Source: Ruminococcus flavefaciens
GTDB taxonomy: Bacteria > Bacillota > Clostridia > Oscillospirales > Ruminococcaceae
DNA length: 6,111 nt
Assembly: GCA_902792495.1 (NCBI GenBank)
Contig: CADBAC010000080.1
Span: forward strand, 1-6,111
Direction of reading: 5' to 3'
A program made the translations under genes and the position numbers. The notes under the pieces are model-generated. The model was not told the DNA's origin. It was given only the letters and a program-made list of their open reading frames with translations, and did not search any database. This document shows positions 1 through 5,585 of this stretch, one piece after another; position 1 is the stretch's first letter, and the number at the start of each line of letters is the position of its first letter.

Positions 1-37
1 CGGGGGAAGAACCTTTCCTCAGAAAGGTTTTCCCCCG
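1..37 (-). terminator. Strong hairpin, probable terminator of the sigma/anti-sigma unit
   Basis: An almost perfect inverted repeat: CGGGGGAA at 1-8 pairs with TTCCCCCG at 30-37, and AACCTTTC at 10-17 pairs with GAAAGGTT at 22-29. G9 is a single bulge and the loop is four bases. It lies about 50 nt past the stop of the minus-strand anti-sigma gene. On the minus strand the expected U-run would fall left of position 1, outside the window. The plus strand has no T-run after the stem. A terminator for the minus-strand unit is therefore likely but not provable here. Confidence 0.5.
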
Positions 38-63
38 ATAAATACATATAAAGCTGCTGTATG

Positions 64-89
64 AGCACCACGGTTAGCAGTGGCTTTTT
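64..89 (+). terminator. Weak plus-strand terminator-like hairpin overlapping the anti-sigma stop codon
   Basis: CCAC at 68-71 pairs with GTGG at 80-83. AG at 64-65 pairs with CT at 84-85 across a two-base bulge, and the loop is eight bases. On the plus strand a TTTTT run (85-89) follows directly, as in an intrinsic terminator, and it overlaps the minus-strand stop codon at 88-90. It could stop a plus-strand transcript entering from the left. The stem is short, so this may be chance. Confidence 0.28.
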
Positions 90-957
90 ATTCGTTGGTT
101 CTGGTGAGAGACTCGCTGCGGCCGTCTTCCCAGTGGAATGTCAGATGATCGCTGTCTATGCGGTCAACGGAGACGATATCGGGATCGGTATCGATGCCGC
201 CGAATCTGAAGATTAGGGTATCTCCGCTTATCTCATAGCTGAACGGGAGTCCTGTACCATCGGAAACGTTGTTATACTTACCGCCGGGGGTGTCCTCGTA
301 GAACTCGAAAACTCTTGCTTCGGTATAGCCTGTTGCAGACCATTTGCCTGCGAGATAATCCACAGAAAGTTCTGCCTCTGTTTCTGTTGTGGCTTCGGTG
401 GAATTCTCGTCATCGGTGGTGGTTTCTTCGGTGGTCGTGGTCTCCTCTGTTGTATCTGTCGCCATTGTAGTGATCGGCAGCATAGATGTAGCTGTAGCTG
501 CGCTGAAGTTGACAGAAACAGTAGTCACAGCTTCGGTTGCCTGTGTTTCAGCTTCGGTAGTTACGGCTTCGGTATATTCTTCCTCGTTGATGTCGTCTGT
601 GTTTTCTTCTGTATATTCTTCTGCTTCGGTAGAATTCATGCCTGTAAGCGGTTCTTTCACAGTAGGATAAATGTTCCTCTTGACGTAGACCGTACCAACT
701 ATAACAGCCACAGCAGCAGCAACAGCGGCAGCTGAACCTGCGATACGCCGCCACATCGGGCGGTGGTAAACTTCCGTACCCGAAACGGTGATACCATTTG
801 TCTCGAATCCTGCTTCTTCTGTCTTTTCAAGGCACTTCTCAAGTATCCTTTTCTTGGCACTTTTTCCGAGCATTGGGTAATTACTGGATATTTCCTCGAC
901 TGCGGCTTCGTCTATATCTTTAAGCTCATCGAGATTATTTTTTTCATGTTCTGTCAT
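88..957 (-). CDS. Single-pass membrane anti-sigma-like protein with C-terminal extracellular beta domain
   Basis: A 289-residue protein encoded 9 nt downstream of an ECF sigma gene and probably its membrane anti-sigma or sensor partner. Residues 1-70 are a charged cytoplasmic segment with predicted helices (about 9-49). Residues 72-92 are an Ala/Val-rich transmembrane helix with Arg on the inner side. Residues 107-197 are a low-complexity Thr/Glu/Ala linker. Residues 199-289 are a compact domain (YLAGKWSATG, FEFYED, FSYEISGDTLIFRFGG, HLTFHWEDG) that looks all-beta and lipocalin-like. Similar domains occur in exported proteins of Ruminococcus-type bacteria, from memory. The cytoplasmic part has one Cys (C42) and lacks the HxxxCxxC zinc motif of classical ZAS anti-sigma factors, so the assignment rests on gene order and topology. 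The start has only a weak Shine-Dalgarno (AAAGAGAA), and translation is probably coupled to the sigma gene. The ligand is unknown. Confidence 0.75.
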   Translation of the reverse strand: MTEHEKNNLDELKDIDEAAVEEISSNYPMLGKSAKKRILEKCLEKTEEAGFETNGITVSGTEVYHRPMWRRIAGSAAAVAAAVAVIVGTVYVKRNIYPTVKEPLTGMNSTEAEEYTEENTDDINEEEYTEAVTTEAETQATEAVTTVSVNFSAATATSMLPITTMATDTTEETTTTEETTTDDENSTEATTETEAELSVDYLAGKWSATGYTEARVFEFYEDTPGGKYNNVSDGTGLPFSYEISGDTLIFRFGGIDTDPDIVSVDRIDSDHLTFHWEDGRSESLTRTNE

Positions 958-966
958 ATTCTCTTT

Positions 967-1518
967 TCACCCTTTCCCCAGCAGCTGACCGATCTTTTTT
1001 CTGGCTCTCAGACTTCTTTTCTGAACAGCATCTGCGGTCATGGACAGCCGCTCTGCTATTTCTCTTACAGAGCAGTTGTAGTAATACTGGTAAATTATAA
1101 TGGAACTGTCGGGTTCGCCCAGAGACCTTACGGTATTCCAGAGTTTGCTCCGATAAAGGCGTTTGTCAGTCTCGTCCTCAATATTTATATCTGAAGGAGG
1201 TAAGACAGTAGTATCGTCATCGATAGAAGGTCCTTCTCTTCGGGCGGTGAGCTGTCTGAACATATCGATAGCCCGTCGTTTAGCGATAGTAGCGATGAAG
1301 CTTTTAAGGCTTCCGCCCTCGGATGAATATTTTTCTTTGTTCTTATATATATCAACGAAAACGTCGCTGACGCAGTCCTCGACGTCTTCCCGTGTGCCGC
1401 ATTTTCCCAGTTTGCTTATGGCGATGGCATAGACATAGTTGCCGTAGCTGTCGATAAGCTTCCTATAGGCGGCTTCAGGTTGTTTTTCCAGAAGTTCAGC
1501 CCATTCGGGATCTGTCAT
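967..1518 (-). CDS. ECF-type RNA polymerase sigma-70 family factor
   Basis: A 183-residue extracytoplasmic-function sigma factor, a typical length, with only regions 2 and 4. Region 2 is at about residues 15-90: the AYRKLIDSYGNYVYAIA helix, DVEDCVSDVFVDIYKN (core-binding and -10 recognition face) and LKSFIATIAKRRAIDMFRQ. An acidic linker (about 95-120) follows. Region 4 is at about 123-180, with the helix-turn-helix CSVREIAERLSMTADAVQKR followed by a basic helix (RARKKIGQLL). The chosen start, MTDPEWAEL, has AAGGAG seven bases upstream. An in-frame extension of 37 residues to 1629 would begin upstream of the predicted transcription start and has no ribosome site, so it is rejected. The gene is first in a two-gene unit with the membrane anti-sigma-like gene. 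ECF units are often autoregulated, but here the visible promoter looks like sigma-A. Confidence 0.9.
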   Translation of the reverse strand: MTDPEWAELLEKQPEAAYRKLIDSYGNYVYAIAISKLGKCGTREDVEDCVSDVFVDIYKNKEKYSSEGGSLKSFIATIAKRRAIDMFRQLTARREGPSIDDDTTVLPPSDINIEDETDKRLYRSKLWNTVRSLGEPDSSIIIYQYYYNCSVREIAERLSMTADAVQKRSLRARKKIGQLLGKG

Positions 1519-1525
1519 ATTATCA

Positions 1526-1531
1526 CTCCTT
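1526..1531 (-). promoter_or_regulatory. Ribosome binding site fixing the sigma factor start
   Basis: AAGGAG on the minus strand, seven bases before the ATG at 1518. It decides between this start and the longer in-frame reading from 1629, which has no comparable site. Confidence 0.85.
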
Positions 1532-1602
1532 ACAGACACTTCGGCACAAGGAGCGTGGAGTACGGAAGCGTCTGAAATTTTGCTGTCTCTCTTTTGTTTT
1601 TC

Positions 1603-1621
1603 TATAGTATGTACATCTATA
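1603..1621. repeat. Imperfect palindrome at the sigma-unit transcription start
   Basis: TATAG and CTATA arms flank the perfect 8-bp palindrome ATGTACAT (1609-1616), with one extra base (T1608) on one side. It overlaps the -10 box and the predicted start of transcription of the sigma gene, a normal place for a repressor operator. AT-rich palindromes of this size can also arise by chance. Confidence 0.35.
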
Positions 1622-1646
1622 ATATACATTCGGTGAAAGCTGTCAT
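1619..1646 (-). promoter_or_regulatory. Predicted sigma-A promoter of the sigma/anti-sigma unit
   Basis: On the minus strand a -35 ATGACA (1641-1646, 5 of 6 to consensus) is separated by 16 bp from a -10 TATTAT (1619-1624, 5 of 6). Transcription would begin near 1612, leaving a leader of about 95 nt before the ATG at 1518. The -35 box lies inside the inverted repeat at 1633-1662. Confidence 0.5.
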
Positions 1647-1673
1647 TTCAGGACACTTTCACATTATTTTTTT
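1633..1673 (+). repeat. Inverted repeat with plus-strand T-run between the lipoprotein and sigma genes
   Basis: GTGAAAG (1633-1639) pairs with CTTTCAC (1656-1662), and TGTC (1641-1644) pairs with GACA (1652-1655). C1640 is bulged and the loop is seven bases. The plus strand continues ATTATTTTTTT, the form of an intrinsic terminator, yet no plus-strand gene precedes it. On the minus strand it starts about 20 nt after the lipoprotein stop but has no U-run after it. It may stabilise the lipoprotein mRNA 3' end, block antisense transcription, or be an operator covering the -35 of the sigma unit. Confidence 0.5.
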
Positions 1674-1681
1674 GTTTTAAT

Positions 1682-3325
1682 TTAATGATAGTTCTTAGCC
1701 AACCTGTAGTCCACCGCACCCGAGAACGGGTCAAAGCTTATCTCCTCGTTGTCGGGAGCGACTATCAGGTAGCATTTCTTGTATGCTATGGGAATGAAGC
1801 CGAATTGTCCGAGGATACCACGCTCGGCTGATGAATAGGCATTCACAAGCTCCGCAGGTGTTGGGCAGCGCAGTATATCCGTAGAATAGCGGTATCCGCC
1901 CAGCGAGAAGTTAAGGCATGGTGTATCTTCAAACTGACTGATAACGGAAAGCCCCGTGCAGGATTTTCCCTTTACGGGATAGAGAGCAATACTGTAATCG
2001 CCGCTCTCTATGCGTTCATTGAACTCCTCGTCTGTCACATCTTCGATACCGATATATATACCCAGCTTTTCCTGCCAGCTCTGAGACAGAAGATGGAGAG
2101 GTGCTGAGTTGACCACGGCAGAATTCACCATTATCTTGACACTTTCCAGCGAACTTGTTCCCAGTTCAAGCTTTGCCTTTTCAAGGTAGCCTTTGGCCTC
2201 CTTGACGTTGTAGACATCGAACATCTTCTCCGACGAAAGTTCACGGTAGCTTCTTCCGAGAAGATCGACCGCAGGCGGTATTATGCCGTAAGCCGCCTGA
2301 AGGTCACTGCTCAGCTGAGAAGCAAGGGCTTCCCTGTCGATGGAAAGTGAAAGCGCCTTTCGCAGATTCAGGTCAGAGTAGGTCTTATCGTCGGGATTGA
2401 AGATCAGTCCCAGAGTTACGGCGTTTCCCGATGAGATCACATACTTGTCGGGATTATAGCCTGACGGGTTCATGGTAGTGAAGCAGGCAGTATCCTCCTC
2501 CTTGAAAGCCTGTCTGATCTCCGCTTCGTTGTCCTTGATGTCGAAGCTGAGGAAAGACGGCGATATCTCGTAATGGTCATTCTCGTTGGCGCTGTTTGCC
2601 TTCATATAGAGGATATTATTATGTCCGTAGGGATCATAGAACCATTGGCGGACGAAAAATGCGCCGTTGGACATTATGGATTCATCGTCAAGACCGTAGC
2701 GTCCCTTTGTGGAGTAGAAGAATTCCTCGTTGCAGGGATAAGCCGCAGATGACGCAAGAAGTTCAGGAAATTCCGCACTGGGATATTCAAGGGTTATCTT
2801 CAGTGTGTAGTCATCAGGGGCGGAAAGTCCTGCCATCTCGGGAGCAAGTTCCCCCTGAAGTATGGAACCGCCGTGCTTGATACAGCTGAACTTATCGGCA
2901 AAGGGCGACTTCATGGCAGGGTCGAGTATACGTTTCAGAGCGAATACGTAGTCATTTGCAGTCACGGGGAAATATTCCTCGGGTTCGATGATATCATCCT
3001 TGTTCTTGTCATAGAACCAGTAATTGTCCTTGCGAAGCTTGAAAGTGTACTCAAGTCCGTTCGCTGAGACCTCATAGCTTTCAGCGTTGCAGCAGTTGAT
3101 ATTGCCGCTGCTGTCGGTGGAAAGCAGACCGCTGAACATATTCTTTATAATCGTATTGGCCGACGGATCGCTGGCATACTGAGGATCGAGAGTCTCAGGG
3201 TTGCCGAGGAGAGTGAGATTGTACATATATCCCGAACCGTCGCCTCTGTCGGTATTTCCGCAGGAGGCAAATGAGACGGCACACATGGCTGTACACAATA
3301 CAGATGCAGTTATTCTTTTTATCAT
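1682..3325 (-). CDS. Family 5 extracellular solute-binding lipoprotein (OppA/DppA-like)
   Basis: A 547-residue ABC-type binding lipoprotein of the SBP_bac_5 family, which usually delivers oligopeptides or related solutes to an Opp/Dpp permease. Residues 1-21 are a signal peptide (MIKR, then a hydrophobic stretch) ending in the lipobox-like FASC, with C22 the likely lipidated residue. Family landmarks follow in order: GNPETLDPQYASDPSA (41-56), TANDYVFALKRILDP (122-136), LRKALSLSIDREAL (321-334), GIIPPAV (347-353), WQEKLGIYIGIE (417-428) and PIAYKKCYLIVAP (512-524). Length is normal and the reading frame intact. The start is set by GGAAAGGAG five bases upstream of ATG; a TTG at 3406 would add 27 residues ahead of the signal peptide and is rejected. 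No permease or ATPase gene lies in the window, so it is an orphan here. The mature protein has ten Cys, including a CC pair at 78-79, which is high for the family. The ligand cannot be named. Confidence 0.9.
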   Translation of the reverse strand: MIKRITASVLCTAMCAVSFASCGNTDRGDGSGYMYNLTLLGNPETLDPQYASDPSANTIIKNMFSGLLSTDSSGNINCCNAESYEVSANGLEYTFKLRKDNYWFYDKNKDDIIEPEEYFPVTANDYVFALKRILDPAMKSPFADKFSCIKHGGSILQGELAPEMAGLSAPDDYTLKITLEYPSAEFPELLASSAAYPCNEEFFYSTKGRYGLDDESIMSNGAFFVRQWFYDPYGHNNILYMKANSANENDHYEISPSFLSFDIKDNEAEIRQAFKEEDTACFTTMNPSGYNPDKYVISSGNAVTLGLIFNPDDKTYSDLNLRKALSLSIDREALASQLSSDLQAAYGIIPPAVDLLGRSYRELSSEKMFDVYNVKEAKGYLEKAKLELGTSSLESVKIMVNSAVVNSAPLHLLSQSWQEKLGIYIGIEDVTDEEFNERIESGDYSIALYPVKGKSCTGLSVISQFEDTPCLNFSLGGYRYSTDILRCPTPAELVNAYSSAERGILGQFGFIPIAYKKCYLIVAPDNEEISFDPFSGAVDYRLAKNYH

Positions 3326-3330
3326 TGTGT

Positions 3331-3339
3331 CTCCTTTCC
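3331..3339 (-). promoter_or_regulatory. Ribosome binding site fixing the solute-binding lipoprotein start
   Basis: GGAAAGGAG on the minus strand, five bases before the ATG at 3325. It lies directly downstream, in mRNA sense, of the inverted repeat at 3342-3409, so folding of that leader could affect access to it. Confidence 0.85.
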
Positions 3340-3341
3340 AT

Positions 3342-3409
3342 GAAAATTGTCCCCCTGATACATATACCGTTTCACAGGATATTACGGTCATGAGACAGGG
3401 GAACAATTC
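3342..3409 (-). repeat. Long inverted repeat in the leader of the lipoprotein gene
   Basis: GAAAATTGTCCCCCTG (3342-3357) and CAGGGGAACAATTC (3396-3409) are inverted copies of each other, with one mismatch and a two-base bulge, giving about 13 base pairs. The enclosed segment holds a second small stem, ACCGT (3366-3370) with ACGGT (3384-3388). It sits immediately before the ribosome binding site of the lipoprotein gene. No U-run follows on the minus strand, so it is not a plain terminator. I found no convincing promoter in the spacer and no riboswitch class that I recognise. Confidence 0.55.
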
Positions 3410-3410
3410 A

Positions 3411-3441
3411 GAACTTGTCTTATCAAAATGAAGACAAGTTC
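3411..3441 (-). terminator. Probable terminator hairpin after the VanY-like gene
   Basis: A perfect 11-bp stem, GAACTTGTCTT (3411-3421) with AAGACAAGTTC (3431-3441), and a 9-nt loop. It begins ten bases past the stop of the minus-strand VanY-like gene, where a terminator is expected. The following minus-strand bases, TGAATTGTTCC, are only modestly U-rich, so termination may be partial and allow read-through into the lipoprotein gene. Confidence 0.55.
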
Positions 3442-3450
3442 TCAGTTGAT

Positions 3451-4509
3451 TCAGTTCATAAGTGCCGATACGATGAATCCGCCGCAGTTATCGCCCGAAA
3501 CTGTGTAAGTCTGGTCCTTCGGAACGGGAACTTCGGTGTTTCCGTTCTTTTCAGCAGGAACATAGTATACATTATATAAGTCATTGCCGGCAGTGATCTC
3601 AAGAGGATTGCTGCTTCTGTAATTCTTCAGTTCTTCAAGGTATTCCTCAAGGCAGAGACCGTTCTGCTTGATGTAAACAGCGTGCGGGAGTCCTACGTAT
3701 CTGTAGGTGTAAGTTCTTGCACGTTCGCCTGTGTAGGATTCCTTACCCTCGGGGTATCTTACGATAAAGCCGAAATCGGAAGCGTGTTCGTCGATCCATG
3801 AATAGTTGCCGAAGGATGAGTAATATCCCGAGCTTGAACCGTCCTTGGGGAAGATTCCGATATCGAATGTACGTGCTGAATGGTAGTCGGTGTAGCCGCC
3901 CGAGAAGCCTGAAAGTCCGCTGTTGTACTTGTCGTTCTGTTCTTCGAGTGTGCGGTATCCGCCAATGACCGTGATGTCGTTCTCGTTGCCCTCACCGATG
4001 AAGCCCTGCATAAGAGCGTCAAGGTGTGAAAGTGCGGTAGAATCCAGCTTTGTTACCAGGTCGCATACGCTGTAGCATGATGTATCCATATGGTCGAAGA
4101 AAGTGACGATATCCGTATCGCCTTCGGGGAACTGATACATATGGTCCGAGTTTATGAGTACGAGGTCACCCTTGTAGGTATCCTCAAAGGGGTGAACTTC
4201 GCTTGTGTACTTTGTAACGTCCTCTTCTTCCTTAGTGGGCTTGGTCTGGATGATACCGGGAGTCGAACCGTCGGTAGGCTTCAGGTTGTCCACTATGGTA
4301 GACTGCGGAGCAGTTGTGGTAGTAGCAGCTTCGGTGCTTAATGCATTATCGTCAGCAGGGCTTGATGAACAGCTGTTTACGCATGAAGAAATGACCATTG
4401 CCACAGCCGCCAGAAGCAGTACAGCTCCGAGGATGCGGTCATATCTTACTTTGTATCTCTTTGAAGTCTTGCTTCTTTTGCGGTTTCTTCTTGTATTTCC
4501 ATCGCTCAT
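3451..4509 (-). CDS. Membrane-anchored VanY/M15B D,D-carboxypeptidase-like protein with degenerate active site
   Basis: A 352-residue surface protein. Residues 1-25 are strongly basic (cytoplasmic). Residues 26-43 are a hydrophobic anchor ending ISSC, either a transmembrane helix or, less likely given the long n-region, a lipoprotein signal. Residues 48-105 are a Ser/Thr/Pro-rich tether. Residues about 114-296 match the VanY (PF02557, M15B) fold: GYRTLEEQ (184-191), GGYTDYHSARTFDIGIF (204-220), WIDEHASDFGFIVRYPEGKE (238-257), YRYVGLPHA (269-277) and LEEYLEEL (287-294). A C-terminal tail follows (300-352). In active members SxHxxGxAxD supplies a zinc His and Asp, and EPWHxRYVG supplies the catalytic Glu and another zinc His. 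Aligned without gaps, Y209 replaces the first His (H210 is one place off), D216 remains, R265 replaces Glu and T268 replaces the second His. Catalysis therefore looks lost; binding of cell-wall peptides is possible. The ATG lies an unusually long 13 nt after AAGGAG. Confidence 0.8.
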   Translation of the reverse strand: MSDGNTRRNRKRSKTSKRYKVRYDRILGAVLLLAAVAMVISSCVNSCSSSPADDNALSTEAATTTTAPQSTIVDNLKPTDGSTPGIIQTKPTKEEEDVTKYTSEVHPFEDTYKGDLVLINSDHMYQFPEGDTDIVTFFDHMDTSCYSVCDLVTKLDSTALSHLDALMQGFIGEGNENDITVIGGYRTLEEQNDKYNSGLSGFSGGYTDYHSARTFDIGIFPKDGSSSGYYSSFGNYSWIDEHASDFGFIVRYPEGKESYTGERARTYTYRYVGLPHAVYIKQNGLCLEEYLEELKNYRSSNPLEITAGNDLYNVYYVPAEKNGNTEVPVPKDQTYTVSGDNCGGFIVSALMN

Positions 4510-4522
4510 GGCTTAGAATTAT

Positions 4523-4528
4523 CTCCTT
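4523..4528 (-). promoter_or_regulatory. Ribosome binding site with long spacing before the VanY-like gene
   Basis: AAGGAG on the minus strand, 13 bases before the ATG at 4509. This is longer than the 5-8 bases at the other well-supported starts here. No alternative in-frame ATG, GTG or TTG lies between, so the ATG stands, perhaps with reduced initiation. Confidence 0.7.
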
Positions 4529-4558
4529 ATATATTTAGTTCAGAAAACCATTATTCCC

Positions 4559-4587
4559 ATTATATCACAGATTTTCCTGATTGTAAA
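4559..4587 (-). promoter_or_regulatory. Near-consensus sigma-A promoter of the VanY-like gene
   Basis: On the minus strand -35 TTTACA (4582-4587, 5 of 6), a 17-bp spacer and -10 TATAAT (4559-4564, 6 of 6), with the extended TGA directly before the -10 box. Transcription should start near 4552, giving a leader of about 43 nt. This is the strongest promoter in the window. Its TGTGATATA segment recurs at the AraC-family gene promoter. Confidence 0.85.
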
Positions 4588-4626
4588 GTTTTTTTTGCTT
4601 TTTACACATCATTATCACAAAGCGCA

Positions 4627-5430
4627 TTATTCCGTATCGAGGTCGCCGTTTGCTGCGGCACGGCGGCGGTATTCCGAGGGAGTGCATCCTTTGTGCTGTT
4701 TGAACTGACGCATAAAGTAGGCATCGCTGTCGTATCCGCAGGTCTCGGCTATGACACTTATGGACATATCCGTGTTCCTGAGAAGTTCCGAAGCATAGAT
4801 AAGCCTGCTCTCGATAATGTCCTGACGGCAGGTAACCCCGAATGCAGACTGATAAAGCCTGTGGAAGTAGGGACGGCTTATGCCCATATCCTCGCTCATT
4901 TCCTCGGCTGACCAGTGGTTCATGGGATCATCGTAAATAGCGTCACGGAGGGCTTTCAGTTCGCTGTATCTTGGGATAGTCTCCACCTTTCCCGACGGTA
5001 TCTTGTGGCAGTTCTCACTTATGGCTATGAGGATGAGGCGCATTGAAAGCTCCATGAATTCGCTCTGATACAGGCTTTTGTGCATGATGTGGGAACTCAT
5101 CGACCTCAGCATCGACGATATGACATAGTCATCGGAAAGCTCTATGGGGCGGTCAAAGGGTATGTTCATCGACTCAATGTACTGCTTGTCCGATGAATTC
5201 ATATTCACCGTAACAATATCATATCTTATGCCCTTTGCAGAAGAAGGACGGAACGAACGCTGACTTTCTCTGCTACAAAGCATGACAGAGCGTCCGTTTA
5301 CAGTGACATCTTTTTCCTGTATCCTGAAAATAGCAGGTGTACGGAAGTAAAGAAGCTGATGCTCCATACTTCTTTCGCCGCTGACTGCGGAATCTCTCCG
5401 ATTGTTTATAGTTATCCTGGTAACTTTCAT
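4627..5430 (-). CDS. AraC/XylS-family transcriptional regulator
   Basis: A 267-residue cytoplasmic DNA-binding regulator. Residues about 1-145 form a variable N-terminal region with a beta-rich, cupin-like first half (LLYFRTPAIFRIQEKDVTVNGRS) and a helical second half, the usual place for ligand binding and dimerisation. Residues about 157-257 are the paired helix-turn-helix domain: first unit WSAEEMSEDMGISRPYFHRLYQSAFG (173-198), second unit MSISVIAETCGYDSDAYFMRQFKQHKG (222-248), ending in the family signature TPSEYRR. The first-unit position usually written as FK is FHRLYQSAFG here, and the fold is intact. The start at MKVTRI is chosen because GGAGG lies eight bases upstream; starts 5 or 15 residues earlier lack a ribosome site. 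It is divergent from the DUF1292 gene and upstream of the VanY-like gene. Targets and ligand are unknown, and the divergent spacer is the first candidate for autoregulation. No convincing terminator follows the stop. Confidence 0.9.
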   Translation of the reverse strand: MKVTRITINNRRDSAVSGERSMEHQLLYFRTPAIFRIQEKDVTVNGRSVMLCSRESQRSFRPSSAKGIRYDIVTVNMNSSDKQYIESMNIPFDRPIELSDDYVISSMLRSMSSHIMHKSLYQSEFMELSMRLILIAISENCHKIPSGKVETIPRYSELKALRDAIYDDPMNHWSAEEMSEDMGISRPYFHRLYQSAFGVTCRQDIIESRLIYASELLRNTDMSISVIAETCGYDSDAYFMRQFKQHKGCTPSEYRRRAAANGDLDTE

Positions 5431-5438
5431 AGCATCGT

Positions 5439-5443
5439 CCTCC
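5439..5443 (-). promoter_or_regulatory. Ribosome binding site fixing the AraC-family start
   Basis: GGAGG on the minus strand, eight bases before the ATG at 5430. It selects the 267-residue reading over the 282-residue one. Confidence 0.8.
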
Positions 5444-5465
5444 ATCCGGAACATGATCTGTAACA

Positions 5466-5494
5466 AGTATATCACAAAAATGCAGTTTTTGCAA
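5466..5494 (-). promoter_or_regulatory. Predicted promoter of the AraC-family gene
   Basis: On the minus strand -35 TTGCAA (5489-5494, 4 of 6), a 17-bp spacer and -10 TATACT (5466-5471, 5 of 6), with an extended TGA before the -10 box. The predicted start near 5459 leaves a short leader of about 30 nt. Confidence 0.65.
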
Positions 5495-5500
5495 CTTTTT

Positions 5501-5525
5501 TCTGTTGACAGAACTATTGCAATAG
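5501..5525. repeat. Two adjacent short palindromes between the divergent promoters
   Basis: TCTGTTGACAGA (5501-5512) has 5-bp arms around a central TG. CTATTGCAATAG (5514-5525) is a perfect 12-bp palindrome that contains the -35 box of the rightward promoter. They are candidate regulator sites. AraC proteins usually bind direct repeats, so another regulator would be as likely. Confidence 0.4.
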
Positions 5526-5545
5526 CGGCGGTTTTATGTTACAAT
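5517..5545 (+). promoter_or_regulatory. Predicted promoter of the DUF1292 gene
   Basis: -35 TTGCAA (5517-5522, 4 of 6), a 17-bp spacer and -10 TACAAT (5540-5545, 5 of 6), with the extended TGT before the -10 box. Transcription should start near 5552, giving a leader of about 50 nt before the ATG at 5602. The -35 hexamer is identical to that of the opposing AraC-family promoter. Confidence 0.65.
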
Positions 5546-5585
5546 AATACTGCGGCACTGCATCTGCTGTGTACGCAAATCGCTC

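Noticed and set aside
763..1194. Plus-strand open frame of 143 codons across the sigma/anti-sigma genes, and other antisense frames up to about 100 codons
   Set aside because: They are complements of well-supported genes, have no ribosome sites, and their products do not look like known domains (hydrophobic or Ser/Val-rich artefacts of the Thr/Glu linker and coding complement).
1519..1629. In-frame N-terminal extension of the sigma factor by 37 residues
   Set aside because: It would begin upstream of the predicted transcription start, has no ribosome site, and the added residues match no sigma region. AAGGAG seven bases before 1518 decides the start.
3326..3406. In-frame extension of the solute-binding lipoprotein from a TTG codon
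   Set aside because: It would bury the signal peptide behind 27 residues encoded by the inverted repeat, and it lacks a ribosome site. A strong one precedes the ATG at 3325.
4588..4626. Terminator for the AraC-family gene
   Set aside because: Only a five-pair GCTTT/AAAGC stem with a long loop is present, and the minus strand continues with an A-run, not a U-run. I do not call a terminator.
5431..5475. Longer AraC-family start, adding 15 residues
   Set aside because: The extra codons overlap the -10 box and contain the ribosome site for the ATG at 5430.
5505..5510. Perfect TTGACA as a -35 box for the DUF1292 gene
   Set aside because: At a 16-18 bp spacing there is no -10 sequence. The TTGCAA at 5517 gives a 17-bp spacer to TACAAT with an extended TGT.
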